From Fidelibacterota bacterium REDSEA-S14_B6 (lineage in GTDB: Bacteria > Fidelibacterota > Marinisomatia > Marinisomatales > S15-B10), in contig LUOC01000218.1 in assembly GCA_001626655.1 (NCBI GenBank), forward strand, positions 1 through 6,696: a stretch of DNA of 6,696 bases. The letters run 5' to 3'. A program made the translations under genes and the position numbers. A model generated the notes under the pieces. The model was not told the origin of the DNA. It saw nothing but the letters and a program-made list of their open reading frames with translations, and did no database searches. This document shows, one piece after another, positions 5,873-6,696 of the stretch. Every line of letters starts with the position of its first letter. The stretch's first letter is position 1.

Positions 5873-6601
5873 ATGCGCTATGTAACTAAGACAGCTGTCC
5901 TTTCGGTACTGCTTCTTTCGCTTTCCGGCGTCTTGTTTGCCGGCGGCATTAGAGGAACGGTAAAGTACGAAGGTAAAGTTCCGAAGATGAAGCCGATAAG
6001 GATGGCCGCCGATCCCATATGCGACGGTCTGCACACTCAAGGCCCCGCTAGAGCAGAATGGCTACTGGCCGGTCCCGAGGGTGTGTTGAAAAACGTCTTC
6101 GTCTACGTTGAGAAAGGCTTGGAAGGCAAGGAATTCAAAGCGCCCGAAACTTCGGTGACGATTGACCAGAAGGGGTGCGTTTATGTGCCTCACGTCTCCG
6201 GCGTTCAGATTGGGCAAAAGATCGACATTCTCAACAGCGACGGAACACTGCACAATGTGCACGCTATGCCGAAGGTGAAAAACAATGTCGCCTTTAACGA
6301 GGCGATGCCCGGCGCTCGAAAAAAAATCACCAAACGGTTCAGTGAGAAAGAGGTGATGGTTCGAATCAAATGCGATGTTCATCCTTGGATGGGCGCTTTT
6401 GTCGGCGTACTGGATCATCCGTTCTTCGCCGTGACAGATGATGCCGGCAACTTCGAGATCAAGGGGCTTCCGGCAGGTACGTACACCGTGACGGCGTGGC
6501 ACGAGCGCCTGCCTGCAAAAAGTGCCACTGTCACCGTGAAGGGCGATGGAGACGCCACCGCCGATTTCGTCCTGAAGCGGCCGCCCAAAAAGAAAAAGTA
6601 G
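5873..6601 (+). CDS. Secreted cupredoxin-like / carboxypeptidase-regulatory-like protein
   Basis: A 242-residue protein with a clear Sec signal: MRYVTKTAV followed by a leucine-rich core and LFAGG, cleavage likely after Ala23. The mature part begins as a beta-rich domain (IRGTVKYEGKVP). It then has GCVYVPHV (Cys102, His107) and NSDGTLHNVHAMP (His127, His130), then KCDVHPWMGAF with Cys167, His170 and Met173. A His...Cys-x2-His-x2-Met arrangement resembles a type 1 copper site, and proteins of this family are often annotated as plastocyanin-like or methylamine-utilisation-related. The C-terminal part (about 183-235), with TDDAGNFEIKGLPAGTYTVTAWHE, is a carboxypeptidase-regulatory-like beta-sandwich. 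The protein ends in KRPPKKKK. Its place after the octaheme gene suggests a periplasmic partner or electron carrier, but copper binding is not proven by sequence; a purely structural role or another metal is possible. Confidence 0.85.
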   Translation: MRYVTKTAVLSVLLLSLSGVLFAGGIRGTVKYEGKVPKMKPIRMAADPICDGLHTQGPARAEWLLAGPEGVLKNVFVYVEKGLEGKEFKAPETSVTIDQKGCVYVPHVSGVQIGQKIDILNSDGTLHNVHAMPKVKNNVAFNEAMPGARKKITKRFSEKEVMVRIKCDVHPWMGAFVGVLDHPFFAVTDDAGNFEIKGLPAGTYTVTAWHERLPAKSATVTVKGDGDATADFVLKRPPKKKK

Positions 6602-6612
6602 GAAAAGCTCAT

Positions 6613-6629
6613 GAGACGCTAACCGTCTC
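6613..6629 (+). other. Perfect 6-bp hairpin after the last gene
   Basis: GAGACG and CGTCTC flank the five-base loop CTAAC, 11 bases after the stop codon. No T-run follows, so it is not itself an intrinsic terminator. It may protect the 3' end of the messenger RNA or be incidental. Confidence 0.45.
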
Positions 6630-6649
6630 GAGGGAAGAATGAATGCAAG

Positions 6650-6682
6650 AAGCTCGTCAGATCTGGCGGGCTTTTTGTTTTT
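6650..6682 (+). terminator. Factor-independent transcription terminator
   Basis: AAGCTCGTCA and TGGCGGGCTT pair as a 10-bp stem (two G-U pairs) closing a GATC loop, followed by TTTTTGTTTTT. It lies about 50 bases after the last stop and most simply ends the operon. Confidence 0.82.
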
Positions 6683-6683
6683 G

Positions 6684-6689
6684 AGGAGG
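6684..6689 (+). promoter_or_regulatory. Near-perfect Shine-Dalgarno of a gene starting at or beyond the right edge
   Basis: AGGAGG, inside GAGGAGGT at 6683-6690, is fully complementary to the 16S rRNA tail. The window ends ...TGATAT, so an ATG at 6695 would need only one G outside, at 5-base spacing. The start codon itself is not visible; this is an inference. Confidence 0.55.
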
Positions 6690-6696
6690 TTGATAT

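Overview
The window holds one tightly packed, entirely plus-strand gene cluster for a membrane quinol-oxidising cytochrome b/Rieske complex of an unusual type. The genes in order are: the 3' end of a HEAT-repeat protein; a Rieske iron-sulfur protein; a b6-like cytochrome b; a separate, enlarged subunit-IV-like cytochrome b C-terminal protein; a 960-residue membrane-anchored octaheme cytochrome c; and a secreted cupredoxin-like/carboxypeptidase-regulatory-like protein. A factor-independent terminator and a very strong Shine-Dalgarno sequence at the right edge suggest that another gene starts just outside. Junctions inside the cluster range from an 11-base overlap to 37 bases, and I see no convincing internal promoter, so the genes probably form one operon whose promoter lies upstream of the window. 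There are no gene-free stretches over 300 bases, and I see no RNA genes, mobile elements or CRISPR.

How the parts probably work together (inference from family knowledge): the two cytochrome b proteins and the Rieske protein oxidise a membrane quinol. The Rieske cluster passes electrons to the periplasmic octaheme protein, which stands where cytochrome c1 or f would be in bc1 or b6f complexes. A small cupredoxin-like protein encoded next to it could be a soluble partner. The cytochrome b is cut at the same place as in b6f (it ends ...GISGPT) and carries a cysteine at the position of the b6 heme c_n (c_i) attachment site. The C-terminal half has about eight predicted membrane spans, against three for subunit IV, and has APWY where the canonical quinol-site motif is PEWY.

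Organism: a diderm bacterium with c-type cytochrome maturation and probably Tat export. GC is moderate (about 50-55 percent by eye). The combination of HEAT protein, Rieske, split cytochrome b and large multiheme cytochrome recalls respiratory clusters of Planctomycetes, delta-proteobacterial lineages and uncultured FCB-type phyla. I cannot place it more precisely, and nothing suggests photosynthesis. The complex belongs to a recognisable superfamily. The least ordinary details are the octaheme fusion with a long coiled-coil stalk, the acidic-tryptophan pentapeptide repeat at its C-terminus facing a lysine-rich tail on the next protein, and the altered quinol-site motif.
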